The notes under the pieces are model-generated. The model was not told where the DNA came from. It did no database searches and saw only the letters and a list, made by a program, of their open reading frames with translations. Below are positions 8,583 through 18,120 of a stretch of DNA of 64,000 bases, piece after piece. The stretch comes from Alphaproteobacteria bacterium (GTDB lineage: Bacteria > Pseudomonadota > Alphaproteobacteria > Micavibrionales > Micavibrionaceae): contig JAACPE010000002.1 of NCBI GenBank assembly GCA_009995595.1, forward strand, positions 124,001 to 188,000. Reading direction: 5' to 3'. The position numbers and the translations under genes are program-made. The number at the start of each line of letters is the position of its first letter. Within the stretch, counting starts at the first letter, position 1.

Positions 8583-9839
8583 ATGAATTTAAAAGAATTA
8601 AAAACACGCTCCCCTGCTGAATTGCTAGCGTTTGCTGAAGAGCTTGAGATTGAAAACTGCTCCACTATGCGTAAACAAGACATGATGTTTGCCATCCTAA
8701 AACAGCTCGCTGAACAAGATGTTCCAATTTCTGGCAGCGGTGTTTTAGAGGTTCTTCAAGATGGGTTTGGGTTTCTTCGTAGCCCAGAAGAAAACTACCT
8801 TCCTGGACCAGATGACATATACGTGTCGCCATCACAAGTGCGTCGTTTCGGCCTTCGCACCGGGGATATTGTCGAAGGTGAAATTCGCTCTCCTAAAGAA
8901 TCTGAGCGTTATTTTGCTCTTTTAAAAGTAAGCTCGATTAATGGCGAGCCACCTGAAAAAGTGCGTCACCGTATTAACTTTGATAACCTCACTCCGCTTT
9001 ACCCAGAACGTAAAATCAAACTTGAAATTGATGATCCTAAAAAAGATGACCGCACACAGCGCGTCATTGAACTCACATCGCCCATTGGCTTTGGTCAGCG
9101 CGCCTTATTGGTTGCCCCCCCTCGTACGGGTAAAACAGTGATGCTTCAAAACATAGCAAGCTCAATTGCGGCCAACCACCCTGATGCCTATTTGCTTGTT
9201 CTTCTTATTGATGAACGGCCAGAAGAAGTGACTGATATGGCCCGTTCTGTGCGCGGTGAAGTGATTTCTTCAACATTTGATGAACCAGCGGTGCGTCACG
9301 TACAAGTCGCCGAAATGGTGCTTGAAAAAGCAAAGCGTCTTGTTGAACACAAACGCGATGTTGTGATCTTGCTTGACTCGATTACGCGTCTTGCGCGTGC
9401 ATATAACACCGTTGTCCCGTCATCTGGTAAAGTCCTAACAGGGGGTGTTGACGCCAACGCCCTTCAGCGTCCTAAACGCTTTTTTGGGGCAGCGCGTAAC
9501 ATTGAACAAGGCGGCTCTTTGACGATTATTGCTACCGCATTGATCGATACAGGCTCACGTATGGATGAGGTTATTTTCGAGGAGTTCAAAGGGACAGGGA
9601 ACTCTGAGATTGTTATGGATCGTAAGATTGCCGATAAACGCGTCTTCCCTGCTATTGATATTCAAAAATCAGGAACACGCAAAGAAGAGCTTTTGGTTGA
9701 TAAAGATACCCTTCAGAAAATGTGGGTGCTTCGCCGTATCCTTAACCCAATGGGCACAATTGACGCCATGGAATTCTTGCTCGGTAAGCTGAAAGAAACA
9801 AAGAACAACGATGAATTCTTTAATGGAATGAATCAGTAA
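8583..9839 (+). CDS. rho: Transcription termination factor Rho
   Basis: Hexameric RNA-dependent ATPase and helicase that ends transcription. The 418 residues comprise an N-terminal Rho-N helical domain, an RNA-binding cold-shock-like domain with DGFGFLRS (about residues 60-67), and a RecA-like motor. The motor has Walker [11 protein letters not shown], Walker [17 protein letters not shown], and [20 protein letters not shown] with the Q/R loops. All key residues are present. The hemE-hemH-hemJ-rho order is standard beside alphaproteobacterial origins. An intrinsic terminator follows 28 bases after the stop. Confidence 0.98.
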   Translation: MNLKELKTRSPAELLAFAEELEIENCSTMRKQDMMFAILKQLAEQDVPISGSGVLEVLQDGFGFLRSPEENYLPGPDDIYVSPSQVRRFGLRTGDIVEGEIRSPKESERYFALLKVSSINGEPPEKVRHRINFDNLTPLYPERKIKLEIDDPKKDDRTQRVIELTSPIGFGQRALLVAPPRTGKTVMLQNIASSIAANHPDAYLLVLLIDERPEEVTDMARSVRGEVISSTFDEPAVRHVQVAEMVLEKAKRLVEHKRDVVILLDSITRLARAYNTVVPSSGKVLTGGVDANALQRPKRFFGAARNIEQGGSLTIIATALIDTGSRMDEVIFEEFKGTGNSEIVMDRKIADKRVFPAIDIQKSGTRKEELLVDKDTLQKMWVLRRILNPMGTIDAMEFLLGKLKETKNNDEFFNGMNQ

Positions 9840-9867
9840 AACTTCTCCAGTACATACATTTTTACTT

Positions 9868-9894
9868 AAGCCGCATATTATGTGCGGCTTTTTT
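9868..9894 (+). terminator. Intrinsic terminator after rho
   Basis: AAGCCGCA (9868-9875) pairs with TGCGGCTT (9883-9890) around a short loop, followed by a run of T to 9894. It ends the haem-rho transcription unit. Confidence 0.85.
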
Positions 9895-9954
9895 ATTGAG
9901 TAAAATTTGATCTAATTTCGTTCTAAATGTCCCCTAAAATCGAAACGATAGTGT

Positions 9955-9983
9955 TTGTCATAATATTAATTTCATGGTCTAAT
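9955..9983 (+). promoter_or_regulatory. Promoter candidate for secreted hypothetical gene
   Basis: TTGTCA (9955-9960), a 17-base spacer and TCTAAT (9978-9983): each hexamer is one base from the sigma-70 consensus. It lies just after the rho terminator and 116 bases before the next ATG, so the gene at 10099 is probably transcribed on its own. Confidence 0.5.
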
Positions 9984-10098
9984 TAAGTATAAGAACAAAA
10001 ACCAGCGCGTTTAAAAAGAAGCTCAAAAGAGCCAAAATAGATAAGAAGGCATTAAGCCCAAATAAACAAAAAACGCGTAAACGGTTGTGGTGGGTATT

Positions 10099-10584
10099 AT
10101 GATCGGTAATGATTTTTACATCTCTGTGCGTATGCTTCGCCGCCTTTCAGTGGTGGTAAGTGTGACGTTGCTTTTCTCGGTTTCAATGACACCTTCTGTC
10201 AGCGCGATTAGCACGATTAAAGCCTCCGCTCTCCAGCTTAATTTGGAGGCCATTAATAATAATAGAAGTTCTTTCACGTCTTCCTCTCCTTCGGCTCAAG
10301 CAGATTCCTGCCTTCCCCTTCTCAAACAAGTTCGCCTCTCTCCTGACGGATCTGATTTGAGCCAAAGCCAGCGCTCTGCTGGAATTACCCGGGCGTCTAT
10401 GCCTGTTACGTTAGGCTTTCTTATTGGTGTCCGTGTCGCCCTCGGGCCCAAGGAAGTTGTTAAGAAAGATCAACGGGTACAAGTTGGCTCAGAGATACTG
10501 CAGCGCTATGATACAGGGGAGAGCTATGCCCTCGCTGTCGCCGATTATCGCCGCTGTAAACAAAACATTGCCTTACAAAAATAA
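10099..10584 (+). CDS. Secreted hypothetical protein
   Basis: A protein of 161 residues with a likely Sec signal peptide ending VSA (SVVVSVTLLFSVSMTPSVSA); mature periplasmic or outer-membrane chain of about 125 residues. I use ATG 10099; a GTG twelve bases earlier or an internal ATG at 10132 are alternatives, none with a strong ribosome-binding site. The mature part begins with a Ser/Thr/Asn-rich stretch, has two cysteines (SCLPLL and RRCKQN) that could form a disulphide, and a segment VRVALGPKEVVKKDQRVQVG. I do not recognise a family. Confidence 0.6.
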   Translation: MIGNDFYISVRMLRRLSVVVSVTLLFSVSMTPSVSAISTIKASALQLNLEAINNNRSSFTSSSPSAQADSCLPLLKQVRLSPDGSDLSQSQRSAGITRASMPVTLGFLIGVRVALGPKEVVKKDQRVQVGSEILQRYDTGESYALAVADYRRCKQNIALQK

Positions 10585-10631
10585 TAAATAAAAAGGCTAA
10601 CTTAACGATAATACATAAATGCCCAGACTAA

Positions 10632-10692
10632 ACGCATTTGTCCCATGCGTCTCTTGATCGCTCCTGCTGCATCGTCCCGCGGCAGGAGCGAT
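10632..10692. other. Two adjacent hairpins between convergent genes
   Basis: ACGCAT/ATGCGT with a loop TTGTCCC is followed by a 14-bp stem (10657-10670 with 10679-10692, one G-U pair) and loop ATCGTCCC. Neither is followed by a T-run on either strand, so they are not ordinary terminators. Both loops carry GTCCC. They lie between the convergent ends of the genes at 10584 and 10715 and may protect or process the 3' ends. Confidence 0.5.
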
Positions 10693-10714
10693 TAGAGTCT
10701 GTGGCTCTTACTCG

Positions 10715-12298
10715 CTATTTAATCGGATACCAAGCGGGCGTTGCAAGGCCGACATGACGTGTGATTTCAGATATAATCAACAAAATAATCGCTGCGCCAA
10801 TATAGGCATATAAGCCAGAGGTACGCGTTTTGGCAGGCGCAACCATTTTTGTATTGGCTGCCATTAAATGCCCAATGGCCTGACTGCGGGCTTTATCGGC
10901 AAATTTTTTAATGATGATAGTGGTTAAATAACCGCATAGGGCAACAAGTCCCGTAGAGAGGATTATCTCAAATATTAAATGAGGCATTTTAACAATGATG
11001 GCGGCGTAGGTTTTCGTAAGAAGCAACCCTCCTATAAGAAGCACCGTTACAATTAAACCAGCTCCAAGCCCCATATATCGGGGTTTTCGCGTAACATTAC
11101 CGAGCGCCTGATCGCTTTGTTTTATAATCTGCATAACTGCGTCATTGCTTATGCCCATTGGGTATTTTCTTTTTAAGGCCATGAACGCCTTTTTCTTTGG
11201 CATGCTTGACACAAATAAAAGTGCAGAAGCAATTAATTTATATTGGCTCGCTTTTTTGATTAAATTCGCAACTCTTCCATCCCCTTGCGCCGCGCGGCCT
11301 AAATGCTCTAGCCCTGGTTCAATCATATCCTCAAGAAAAGGCTTTAGCTTAAGCATTTTGCCGCGATTACCAAAAAGATGTGCTGTAATAGGCTTACCAT
11401 TCACACTAAACACAAGGTCACCATAGGGAAATCTTGCTTTATAATGTATTGCCATACCGCCATCTTCGCGTCTGACTGACTCGGCGCTGATAAGGTCAAT
11501 ATGCTTTTGAGCCACTAGTTTATCGCCGCTATTCTCAATCGCATAAACAACAGGCGCAGGCACACTTGTACGATCCATCTCAAAAAGCGTTTTTATTGCA
11601 ATTTTTAATTTGGTAAAAACGCTAAATGCGCCACTCCCTTTACAAGGGTCGCATTTTGTCTTTCCTGCCCCATTACAGATCCGGCATTTAATTGTGCCGC
11701 GTTTTTGACAGAGCGGGCACGCGACCTGACGATGCCCAAAACAAAAATTACATTTTTGCTGCTTGTTATCCTGCCCCATAGTAAAACCATTGCCGCTACA
11801 TTTGCGGCAAGGAATCATGGTTTTGGCATGGCATTGTGTGCATGTTTCTTGGCATCGCCCATTACAGCGTTTACAGGTCGCACCACCTTGCCCTTGGCAT
11901 GATCCACATGGCTCATGTGTTGTGTACTCTATACCAAACTCAGGCAAATTAATTTCCTCACCATGGCTTGAAAACCCTTTGTCAGTGCGGTTTAAGAGTT
12001 TTCCTGTGATGACTTTACGTGACTCATCATTCTTTCCCATTTTGGCGATGGTTTGTGCAATCTCTGCGCCTAGCATTTGGGCGTTGGGCAATAATGCCCC
12101 TTGAATATGTTTGCCTACTTTACGCTCTTGCTCTGTTATATGGGTGAGTTCAATATGGGTAATACCCTGCATATCAAGCACTTCACCACGTGCCTCTTTT
12201 ATTTGCACAGAATCTGCTGTTGCGCCGTTCCCATCACAAAGCTCCCTCATAATCATAAGGGATTTTTTTGCCAGCTCTTTAGGATCGGCAGAGCACAT
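10715..12298 (-). CDS. Membrane protein with eight-CxxC zinc-binding module
   Basis: A 527-residue protein without recognisable overall family. After a ~130-residue soluble head come eight CxxC motifs at residues 131, 142, 153, 164, 183, 194, 205 and 216, several as CxxCxG, as in the DnaJ cysteine-rich zinc domain but twice as long. No J domain (HPD) is present. A soluble region (about 225-400) follows, then about three transmembrane helices near the C-terminus (around 410-515). It begins six bases after the dienelactone hydrolase gene, so the two are probably cotranscribed. A membrane-tethered zinc chaperone or redox role is conceivable; function is unknown. Confidence 0.75.
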   Translation of the reverse strand: MCSADPKELAKKSLMIMRELCDGNGATADSVQIKEARGEVLDMQGITHIELTHITEQERKVGKHIQGALLPNAQMLGAEIAQTIAKMGKNDESRKVITGKLLNRTDKGFSSHGEEINLPEFGIEYTTHEPCGSCQGQGGATCKRCNGRCQETCTQCHAKTMIPCRKCSGNGFTMGQDNKQQKCNFCFGHRQVACPLCQKRGTIKCRICNGAGKTKCDPCKGSGAFSVFTKLKIAIKTLFEMDRTSVPAPVVYAIENSGDKLVAQKHIDLISAESVRREDGGMAIHYKARFPYGDLVFSVNGKPITAHLFGNRGKMLKLKPFLEDMIEPGLEHLGRAAQGDGRVANLIKKASQYKLIASALLFVSSMPKKKAFMALKRKYPMGISNDAVMQIIKQSDQALGNVTRKPRYMGLGAGLIVTVLLIGGLLLTKTYAAIIVKMPHLIFEIILSTGLVALCGYLTTIIIKKFADKARSQAIGHLMAANTKMVAPAKTRTSGLYAYIGAAIILLIISEITRHVGLATPAWYPIK

Positions 12299-12304
12299 CG
12301 TTGT

Positions 12305-13018
12305 TTAACTCAAATTTTCTTTAAGGAATAAAATAGAGTGGCTATCTGCAATTTCGGCATTACCCGCATCATAATTATCTCCGCCCTCACGTGTAAAAGC
12401 ATGATCCATATCGGGGTAAGAATGCAGAACAATATTGTCACGGCCACCAAGCGTTTGTCTTATTTGTGTTTGCGCCTCAGGGGGGACAAAACCATCTTTT
12501 TCTGCAATGTGAAGCATAAGTTTTCCTTTTATAGACTTGGCATCTGCCAATAAATTTTCAATACCAACGCCATAATATCCTATAGAAGCTTTAACATCAC
12601 TATGACATGCCAGCAGATAAGCGAGCTTGCCACCGAGGCAATACCCAAGGCAACCAACATTCCCGTTGCTATTGGCATGGCCTTTTATGGTATGAAGGGT
12701 CTGTTTAAGATCTTCGATTCCCTTATCGATATCAAACTGTCCGAATAAATCAAAAGCACGTTGAAGCTGCTCAGGGATCTGATCAGAAAGCTCGATTTTA
12801 GGCTCAACGCGCCAGAATAAATCAGGGGCAATAGCAATAAATCCCTGAGAAGCGAGCCAATTACATTTCCCGCGCAAACCATTGTTTACACCAAATATTT
12901 CCTGGATAACAATAACGCATGGTGCGGGGTTATCGGGGCTGACCCCTTCAGGCATTGCCACATAAGCATCGAATGATCCGCCATTTTTTGCGGGAATTGT
13001 TAAAGTTGTGTTTGTCAC
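12305..13018 (-). CDS. Dienelactone hydrolase family protein
   Basis: A 237-residue alpha/beta hydrolase of the dienelactone hydrolase (carboxymethylenebutenolidase) family. The nucleophile elbow GYCLGG has Cys in place of Ser as in true DLH, with Asp in AEKDGFVPP and His in PDMDHAFTR completing the triad. IQEIFGVN near residue 40 is another family landmark. No other aromatic-degradation genes are nearby, so the natural substrate is unclear and a general esterase or detoxification role is possible. It is cytoplasmic and divergent from mnmE. Confidence 0.9.
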   Translation of the reverse strand: MTNTTLTIPAKNGGSFDAYVAMPEGVSPDNPAPCVIVIQEIFGVNNGLRGKCNWLASQGFIAIAPDLFWRVEPKIELSDQIPEQLQRAFDLFGQFDIDKGIEDLKQTLHTIKGHANSNGNVGCLGYCLGGKLAYLLACHSDVKASIGYYGVGIENLLADAKSIKGKLMLHIAEKDGFVPPEAQTQIRQTLGGRDNIVLHSYPDMDHAFTREGGDNYDAGNAEIADSHSILFLKENLS

Positions 13019-13111
13019 TGATTAGTTTCCTCTCTTTACTATCAATCAAAAGGACGGTATCACGGGTTTTTATGGAAGTCTATTTTAGACAAATACAAGG
13101 GCAATAAACAA

Positions 13112-14482
13112 ATGACTGAGGCCACTACAGATACGATCTTTGCTTTATCAAGCGCCGCTGGGAAAGCTGGCTTGAGCGTAATTCGTGTATCTGGCCCTAA
13201 AGCATGGGAAAGCTTGGCGGCGCTAACACATAAGGACAAACTTCCCGCTGCTCATCAGGGCAGGCTTATGACGCTCCGCAACCTGAAAACAGGCGATATT
13301 ATTGATAAAGCACTGATTATTGGCTTCAAGGCCCCCGCCAGTTTCACAGGCGAAGATGTGATTGAATATCACTGTCATGGCTCTTTGGCCGTTGTCGATG
13401 AAATGCTTGCCGTTCTAAGTTCATTTGACGGGCATCGTCTAGCAGAGCCAGGGGAGTATACCCGCCGCGCCTTTGAAAATGGTAAAATGGATTTAACAGA
13501 GGCCGAAGCTGTTGCTGATCTTATTGATGCTGAAACGACCGCACAGAAAAATCAGGCCTTAATGCAAATGGGCGGCGCGCTTGCTAATCTTTACAATGGA
13601 TGGGCTAAAGAGCTTACAAAAGCGCTCGCTTATGTTGAAGCCATTATTGATTTCCCTGATGAAGATGTCCCTGACACAGAAACACAAAAAGCTGTCCCTG
13701 CGATTGGGAAAATTACGGCTGAAATTAAAGATCACCTCAATGATAATCGGCGCGGTGAGCGCCTTCGACAAGGAATACACGTTGCCGTAATCGGCGCGCC
13801 AAACGCTGGTAAATCTTCTCTTGTCAATGCGCTAACGCAGCGCGATGTGGCTATTGTCTCAAGCATTGCGGGGACGACACGCGATATTATTGAGGCGCAT
13901 TTAAATCTAGGTGGATATCCTGTCATACTCTCCGATACGGCGGGTTTGCGCCCTGATCAGCTTAGTGATGATGCCCAAGGCAGCATTGAATCTGAGGGTA
14001 TCCAGCGCGCCCTTAAACGGGCAATAGAAGCCGATATCCGATTACTTGTTTTTGATGGATCGGCTGATAAGGTTGATCACCATACGCTTGATTTAATTGA
14101 TGAGAATGCAATTGTTCTCATGAACAAGTCAGAGATAGCAAATGCTCAAATGACGGCTCTTTTAAAAGACTATCACGCTTATACTATTTCCGTGAAAACG
14201 GGCGCGGGACTTGCTGAATTTTTAAATCATTTAACGTCTAAAATTAAGGCTCTCATGGGCTCGCGTTCCGCTGGAGATGCACCAAGCTTGACGCGTAGAC
14301 GCCATCGGGCGGCGTTAGAGAGCGCTTTAGAAAATCTGACTTTGGCCATGGCGCAGGATCAGCCGGAGCTTATGGCGCAAGAACTTCGTATTGCGCTGTC
14401 TTCGCTTGGCCGGATTACAGGGCGCGTCGACGTTGAAGATCTCCTTGATGTTATTTTTCGTGACTTTTGTATAGGTAAGTAA
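13112..14482 (+). CDS. mnmE: tRNA uridine-5-carboxymethylaminomethyl modification GTPase
   Basis: With MnmG, makes the cmnm5/nm5 group on wobble U34 of tRNAs. The 456 residues show an N-terminal folate-binding domain with GEYTRRAFENGKMDLTEAEA, an inserted G domain with GAPNAGKSSL (G1), DTAGLR (G3) and NKSE (G4), and the C-terminal catalytic tail FCIGK with its conserved Cys. The partner mnmG follows after a short gap. Length and motifs are complete. Confidence 0.97.
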   Translation: MTEATTDTIFALSSAAGKAGLSVIRVSGPKAWESLAALTHKDKLPAAHQGRLMTLRNLKTGDIIDKALIIGFKAPASFTGEDVIEYHCHGSLAVVDEMLAVLSSFDGHRLAEPGEYTRRAFENGKMDLTEAEAVADLIDAETTAQKNQALMQMGGALANLYNGWAKELTKALAYVEAIIDFPDEDVPDTETQKAVPAIGKITAEIKDHLNDNRRGERLRQGIHVAVIGAPNAGKSSLVNALTQRDVAIVSSIAGTTRDIIEAHLNLGGYPVILSDTAGLRPDQLSDDAQGSIESEGIQRALKRAIEADIRLLVFDGSADKVDHHTLDLIDENAIVLMNKSEIANAQMTALLKDYHAYTISVKTGAGLAEFLNHLTSKIKALMGSRSAGDAPSLTRRRHRAALESALENLTLAMAQDQPELMAQELRIALSSLGRITGRVDVEDLLDVIFRDFCIGK

Positions 14483-14556
14483 TGTCGCTTTAAACCTTTC
14501 TTGCTTTTATTGGAAAATGCTAGCTTTTTCGCGGGTTTTTGGCTATAACCCGCATC

Positions 14557-16488
14557 ATGAACAAACGTTTTGATCAGCACTATGATGTTATTGTGATTGG
14601 CGGCGGCCATGCTGGTTGTGAAGCGGCGGCGGCGGCGGCGCGCATGGGCGTTAAAACGGCGCTTTTGACGCATAAACTTGAAACGATCGGTGTCATGTCT
14701 TGTAACCCTGCTATTGGCGGCCTTGGAAAAGGCCATCTTGTGCGTGAAATTGACGCACTTGATGGGCTAATGGGCCGCGCAATTGATCAGGCGGGAATCC
14801 AATTTCGCATGCTTAACGCTTCAAAAGGACCTGCTGTTCGTGGGCCGCGCGCACAGGCCGACCGTATGTTATACCGTGAAGCGATGCAGCATGAGCTGAA
14901 TAATACTGAAAACCTGACTTTGCTTGAAGGCGGAGCAGAAGACCTGATATTAGAGGGACAGGAAGTTATCGGCGTTAAAACAGGGACAGGCATTGAGCTT
15001 GGATGTTATGCCCTTGTTATTACAACAGGAACTTTTTTGCGCGGCCTTATTCATCGGGGTGAAGAAGTCATTCCTGCGGGGCGCGTAGGCGAGAAACCAG
15101 CAATTGGCCTAGCGCAGACGCTCGAAAAGCTCGAATTTCCCCTCGCCCGTCTAAAAACAGGTACGCCCGCACGTCTTGATGGGCGTACAATTAATTGGGA
15201 CATCCTTGAGGCGCAAAAGCCTGATGCCACGCCAATACCTTTTTCTTATATGAATAACAGTATTTCCGTGCCGCAAGTTGATTGTGGTATTACCTATACG
15301 AATGAAAAAACGCATGAGATTATCCGCAATAATCTTCATCGCGCCCCTATGTACTCTGGACAGATTGAAGGAACAGGACCGCGTTATTGCCCCTCTATTG
15401 AGGATAAAATTGTTCGATTTGCCGATAAAGAGCGTCACCAGATTTTTCTAGAGCCAGAAGGATTAGATGACCATACTGTTTACCCTAATGGCATATCAAA
15501 TGCTTTACCTATAGATGTTCAGATGGCGTTACTTGCGACTATTAAAGGGTTAGAAAAAGCGCGCGTCATTGAGTGGGCTTATGCAATTGAATATGATTAT
15601 TGTGATCCACGTGATTTAAAGCAAACCCTTGAATCTAAACGTATTTCTGGCTTATTTCTGGCGGGTCAAATCAACGGCACAACAGGGTATGAGGAAGCAG
15701 GAGCGCAAGGCCTGATGGCGGGTATTAACGCCGCCTTACAGGCAAAGACAATAGATAAGGGTGTTTCACGTGAAACGACCGAGCCTTTTATTCTTGATCG
15801 TGCTGATGCGTATATCGGCGTGTTGATTGATGATCTCATATCACGCGGCGCACCAGAGCCTTATAGGATGTTTACAAGCCGTGCAGAGTACCGCCTTCTT
15901 CTACGCGCTGATAATGCCGATCAGCGCCTGACCGATAAGGGTATTGAGATAGGTTGTGTTAATGTTTCACGTGAAACTATTTGGTCAAAGAAGAAAGCGT
16001 CACTTATGCAGGGCCATGAGCTCGTTAATAAATTAAGTGCTATTCCAAACGACCTTGTTAAGGCCGGTATTGATGTCAATCAGGACGGTCGCCGCAGAAC
16101 CGCTTTTGATTTATTGCGCTATCCTAATATTGGCTGGGCTGAGATTGAAAACATTTGGCCAGAGTTATCTCAGATTGACACTGATATAAAAGAGCAGATA
16201 TCTATTGATGCAATGTATTCAGGGTATATGGCGCGGCAAGAAGCTGATATTGCGGCTTTTAGAAAAGACGAGCAATTAATATTACCAGCGCATTTAAATT
16301 ATGACGATATCGGTGATCTGTCCGCTGAGGTAAAAGATAAGCTTGTTCGCGCAAGGCCTGTTACCTTGGGGGCGGCGGCTCGTATTCCTGGCGTGACACC
16401 CGCTGCTGTTATTTCCCTTCTTCGTCACGTTAAGAAGAGCCCCGCTAAAATTAAAGCGGCAAAAGAAAAGCAATCTAATGCCGGTTAA
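14557..16488 (+). CDS. mnmG: tRNA uridine-5-carboxymethylaminomethyl modification enzyme
   Basis: FAD-dependent partner of MnmE in U34 modification (GidA). [14 protein letters not shown] near the N-terminus binds FAD, and [18 protein letters not shown] is the family signature; 643 residues is normal. I start at ATG 14557 rather than a TTG at 14539. Two GTTTCACGTGAAAC parS palindromes lie inside the frame (15763 and 15964), each encoding the peptide VSRET in the C-terminal half. The gene overlaps rsmG by 11 bases. Confidence 0.96.
   Translation: MNKRFDQHYDVIVIGGGHAGCEAAAAAARMGVKTALLTHKLETIGVMSCNPAIGGLGKGHLVREIDALDGLMGRAIDQAGIQFRMLNASKGPAVRGPRAQADRMLYREAMQHELNNTENLTLLEGGAEDLILEGQEVIGVKTGTGIELGCYALVITTGTFLRGLIHRGEEVIPAGRVGEKPAIGLAQTLEKLEFPLARLKTGTPARLDGRTINWDILEAQKPDATPIPFSYMNNSISVPQVDCGITYTNEKTHEIIRNNLHRAPMYSGQIEGTGPRYCPSIEDKIVRFADKERHQIFLEPEGLDDHTVYPNGISNALPIDVQMALLATIKGLEKARVIEWAYAIEYDYCDPRDLKQTLESKRISGLFLAGQINGTTGYEEAGAQGLMAGINAALQAKTIDKGVSRETTEPFILDRADAYIGVLIDDLISRGAPEPYRMFTSRAEYRLLLRADNADQRLTDKGIEIGCVNVSRETIWSKKKASLMQGHELVNKLSAIPNDLVKAGIDVNQDGRRRTAFDLLRYPNIGWAEIENIWPELSQIDTDIKEQISIDAMYSGYMARQEADIAAFRKDEQLILPAHLNYDDIGDLSAEVKDKLVRARPVTLGAAARIPGVTPAAVISLLRHVKKSPAKIKAAKEKQSNAG
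15763..15776. other. parS: parS site 1, inside mnmG
   Basis: GTTTCACGTGAAAC, a perfect palindrome identical to the conserved ParB loading site. It is read in frame as VSRET within mnmG. Confidence 0.93.
15964..15977. other. parS: parS site 2, inside mnmG
   Basis: A second perfect GTTTCACGTGAAAC, again giving VSRET in the mnmG frame (VNVSRETIW). Confidence 0.93.
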
Positions 16489-17092
16489 ATATCACGGCAT
16501 AATAATTCCTGATGAGGCCGATCATAAGTTGAAGGCCTATTTGTCCCTTTTACAAAAATGGCAATCTAAGATAAATCTTATCAGTCCACAAACTCTCCCC
16601 AACGCTTGGGAAAGGCATTTTATTGACTCAATGCAGGTGTCAGAGCTTTTGACAATTGATGATAAAGTTATATTTGATTTTGGTTCAGGAGCAGGTTTTC
16701 CTGGCCTTGTTTTGGCAATGCTGAACCCAGATAAAAAATTTACCATGGTTGAATCTGATCAAAAGAAATGCTCTTTTATGCGCACTGTTTCACGTGAAAC
16801 CGAACTGGCTAACGTCAACATAGTCTGTGAGCGTATTGAAGACGTTTCACGTGAAACAAAGCCTGATGTTATTATGGCACGAGCGCTTGCCTCGCTCGAT
16901 AAACTTTTCTTTTACTCACAAGATTGGATAAAAAGTAACCCAACGCCTCGCTTTATCTTTCCTAAGGGTGAGCAATACGATCAGGAAGTGAGTGAGGCGC
17001 AGCGTAATTGGTTGTTTCACGTGGAACAAAAACCAAGTAAGACCGACGCTCTGGCCACTATATTATTAATTTCTGACGTTGTGCCTAAGTAA
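16478..17092 (+). CDS. rsmG: 16S rRNA G527 N7-methyltransferase
   Basis: SAM-dependent methylation of G527 of 16S rRNA (GidB); loss confers low-level streptomycin resistance in other bacteria. The SAM-binding motif [16 protein letters not shown] and the 204-residue length fit. It overlaps the mnmG end by 11 bases, and parA follows about 120 bases later. Three parS sequences are embedded: two perfect ones giving VSRET ([16 protein letters not shown]) and one with a single change giving FHVEQ. These peptides are probably tolerated insertions imposed by the DNA element. Confidence 0.95.
   Translation: MPVKYHGIIIPDEADHKLKAYLSLLQKWQSKINLISPQTLPNAWERHFIDSMQVSELLTIDDKVIFDFGSGAGFPGLVLAMLNPDKKFTMVESDQKKCSFMRTVSRETELANVNIVCERIEDVSRETKPDVIMARALASLDKLFFYSQDWIKSNPTPRFIFPKGEQYDQEVSEAQRNWLFHVEQKPSKTDALATILLISDVVPK
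16787..16800. other. parS: parS site 3, inside rsmG
   Basis: Perfect GTTTCACGTGAAAC, encoding VSRET in the rsmG frame. Confidence 0.93.
16844..16857. other. parS: parS site 4, inside rsmG
   Basis: Perfect GTTTCACGTGAAAC only 57 bases after site 3, again read as VSRET. Confidence 0.93.
17014..17027. other. parS: parS site 5 (one mismatch), inside rsmG
   Basis: GTTTCACGTGGAAC differs at one position from the palindrome; such single-change sites are functional in other ParB systems. It is read as FHVEQ in rsmG rather than VSRET because the site lies in a different register of the frame. Confidence 0.8.
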
Positions 17093-17215
17093 TTCTCTCG
17101 TATAAGCGCTGTTAATAATGCAATAAAAATGCAAAAGAAGCTTGAAGAAATTCAAACAGGCCTTAAAGTAAGATTATACAACCATTGATATAGTCAGCAA
17201 ATGAAGGATTACGCC

Positions 17216-18118
17216 ATGATCGCCAATTTCATTCGATCTCCGTTAAAAGAGTTAAATGAGGGCAGTAATTCGAATGCGCCTACACACAGTGTTACTAAAC
17301 GCATACCCCGAATTTTATCAGTAGCCAATCAAAAGGGGGGCGTTGGCAAGACGACAACATCGGTCAATCTAGCAACGGCCCTAGCTGCGATTGGTAAAAA
17401 GGTTCTTCTTGTTGATTTGGATCCCCAAGGGAACGCGGGAACAGGATTGGGCTTAGTGCGGGCTAAAATAAAAGCGAGCACTTATGACGTTATTTTTGGA
17501 GACTGCACCTTGCAGGAGGCAATACACCAAACAAAAGTCCCACGCTTGCATGTTCTGCCTTCTTCCATCCATCTTTCTGGCGCAGAAATTGAGCTTGTGA
17601 ACGAAAGCCGCCGTGAATATCGTTTACAAGAAGCGCTGCGTGTGCCAATGGGGTATGATTATGTGATTATAGACTGCCCGCCTTCGTTAAGTTTGCTGAC
17701 CTTAAACGCGCTCGTAGCTTCAGATTCTATTATTGTGCCGCTGCAGTGTGAATTTTATGCGCTTGAAGGCCTAAGCCATCTTGTAAAAACAATTGAGCGT
17801 ATTAAGAAGAATTTTAATCCGCTCCTTGATATTCATGGTGTTGTTTTAACGATGTTTGATGGGCGTAATAACTTATCGGGCATGGTCGCCGATGATGTGC
17901 GTGATTATTTTGGCGAGAAAGTTTATAAGACAGTTATTCCGCGTAACGTCCGTTTGTCAGAGGCCCCTTCTTATGGCCTGCCTGCAATTGTTTATGATAT
18001 GCGCTGCCCTGGTGCCAAGGCCTACATTCAGCTTGCCAAAGAAGTGCTCAAGCGCGAAAAAGAAATTATTGGTAATAGCCAACAAAATAGTTTTGATCCA
18101 TCAAATGAGGCAGCGTAA
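17216..18118 (+). CDS. parA: Chromosome-partitioning ATPase ParA
   Basis: Deviant Walker-A ATPase that binds nucleoid DNA and pulls ParB-parS complexes. KGGVGKTTT with the signature lysine and VDLDPQGNAGTGLGL are intact. I place the start at ATG 17216, preceded by AAGGA with seven bases spacing; an in-frame ATG at 17201 would add five residues. About 30 residues precede the ATPase core. parB follows two bases after the stop. Five parS sites lie just upstream in mnmG and rsmG. Confidence 0.97.
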   Translation: MIANFIRSPLKELNEGSNSNAPTHSVTKRIPRILSVANQKGGVGKTTTSVNLATALAAIGKKVLLVDLDPQGNAGTGLGLVRAKIKASTYDVIFGDCTLQEAIHQTKVPRLHVLPSSIHLSGAEIELVNESRREYRLQEALRVPMGYDYVIIDCPPSLSLLTLNALVASDSIIVPLQCEFYALEGLSHLVKTIERIKKNFNPLLDIHGVVLTMFDGRNNLSGMVADDVRDYFGEKVYKTVIPRNVRLSEAPSYGLPAIVYDMRCPGAKAYIQLAKEVLKREKEIIGNSQQNSFDPSNEAA

Positions 18119-18120
18119 AA

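Noticed and set aside
9840-10098. Possible small gene between rho and the secreted hypothetical
   Set aside because: Only a promoter-like sequence and the rho terminator are supported; no frame with a start and ribosome-binding site.
14624-14641. GCGGCGGCGGCG micro-repeat in mnmG
   Set aside because: It encodes the alanine run of the FAD-binding helix; not a separate repeat element.
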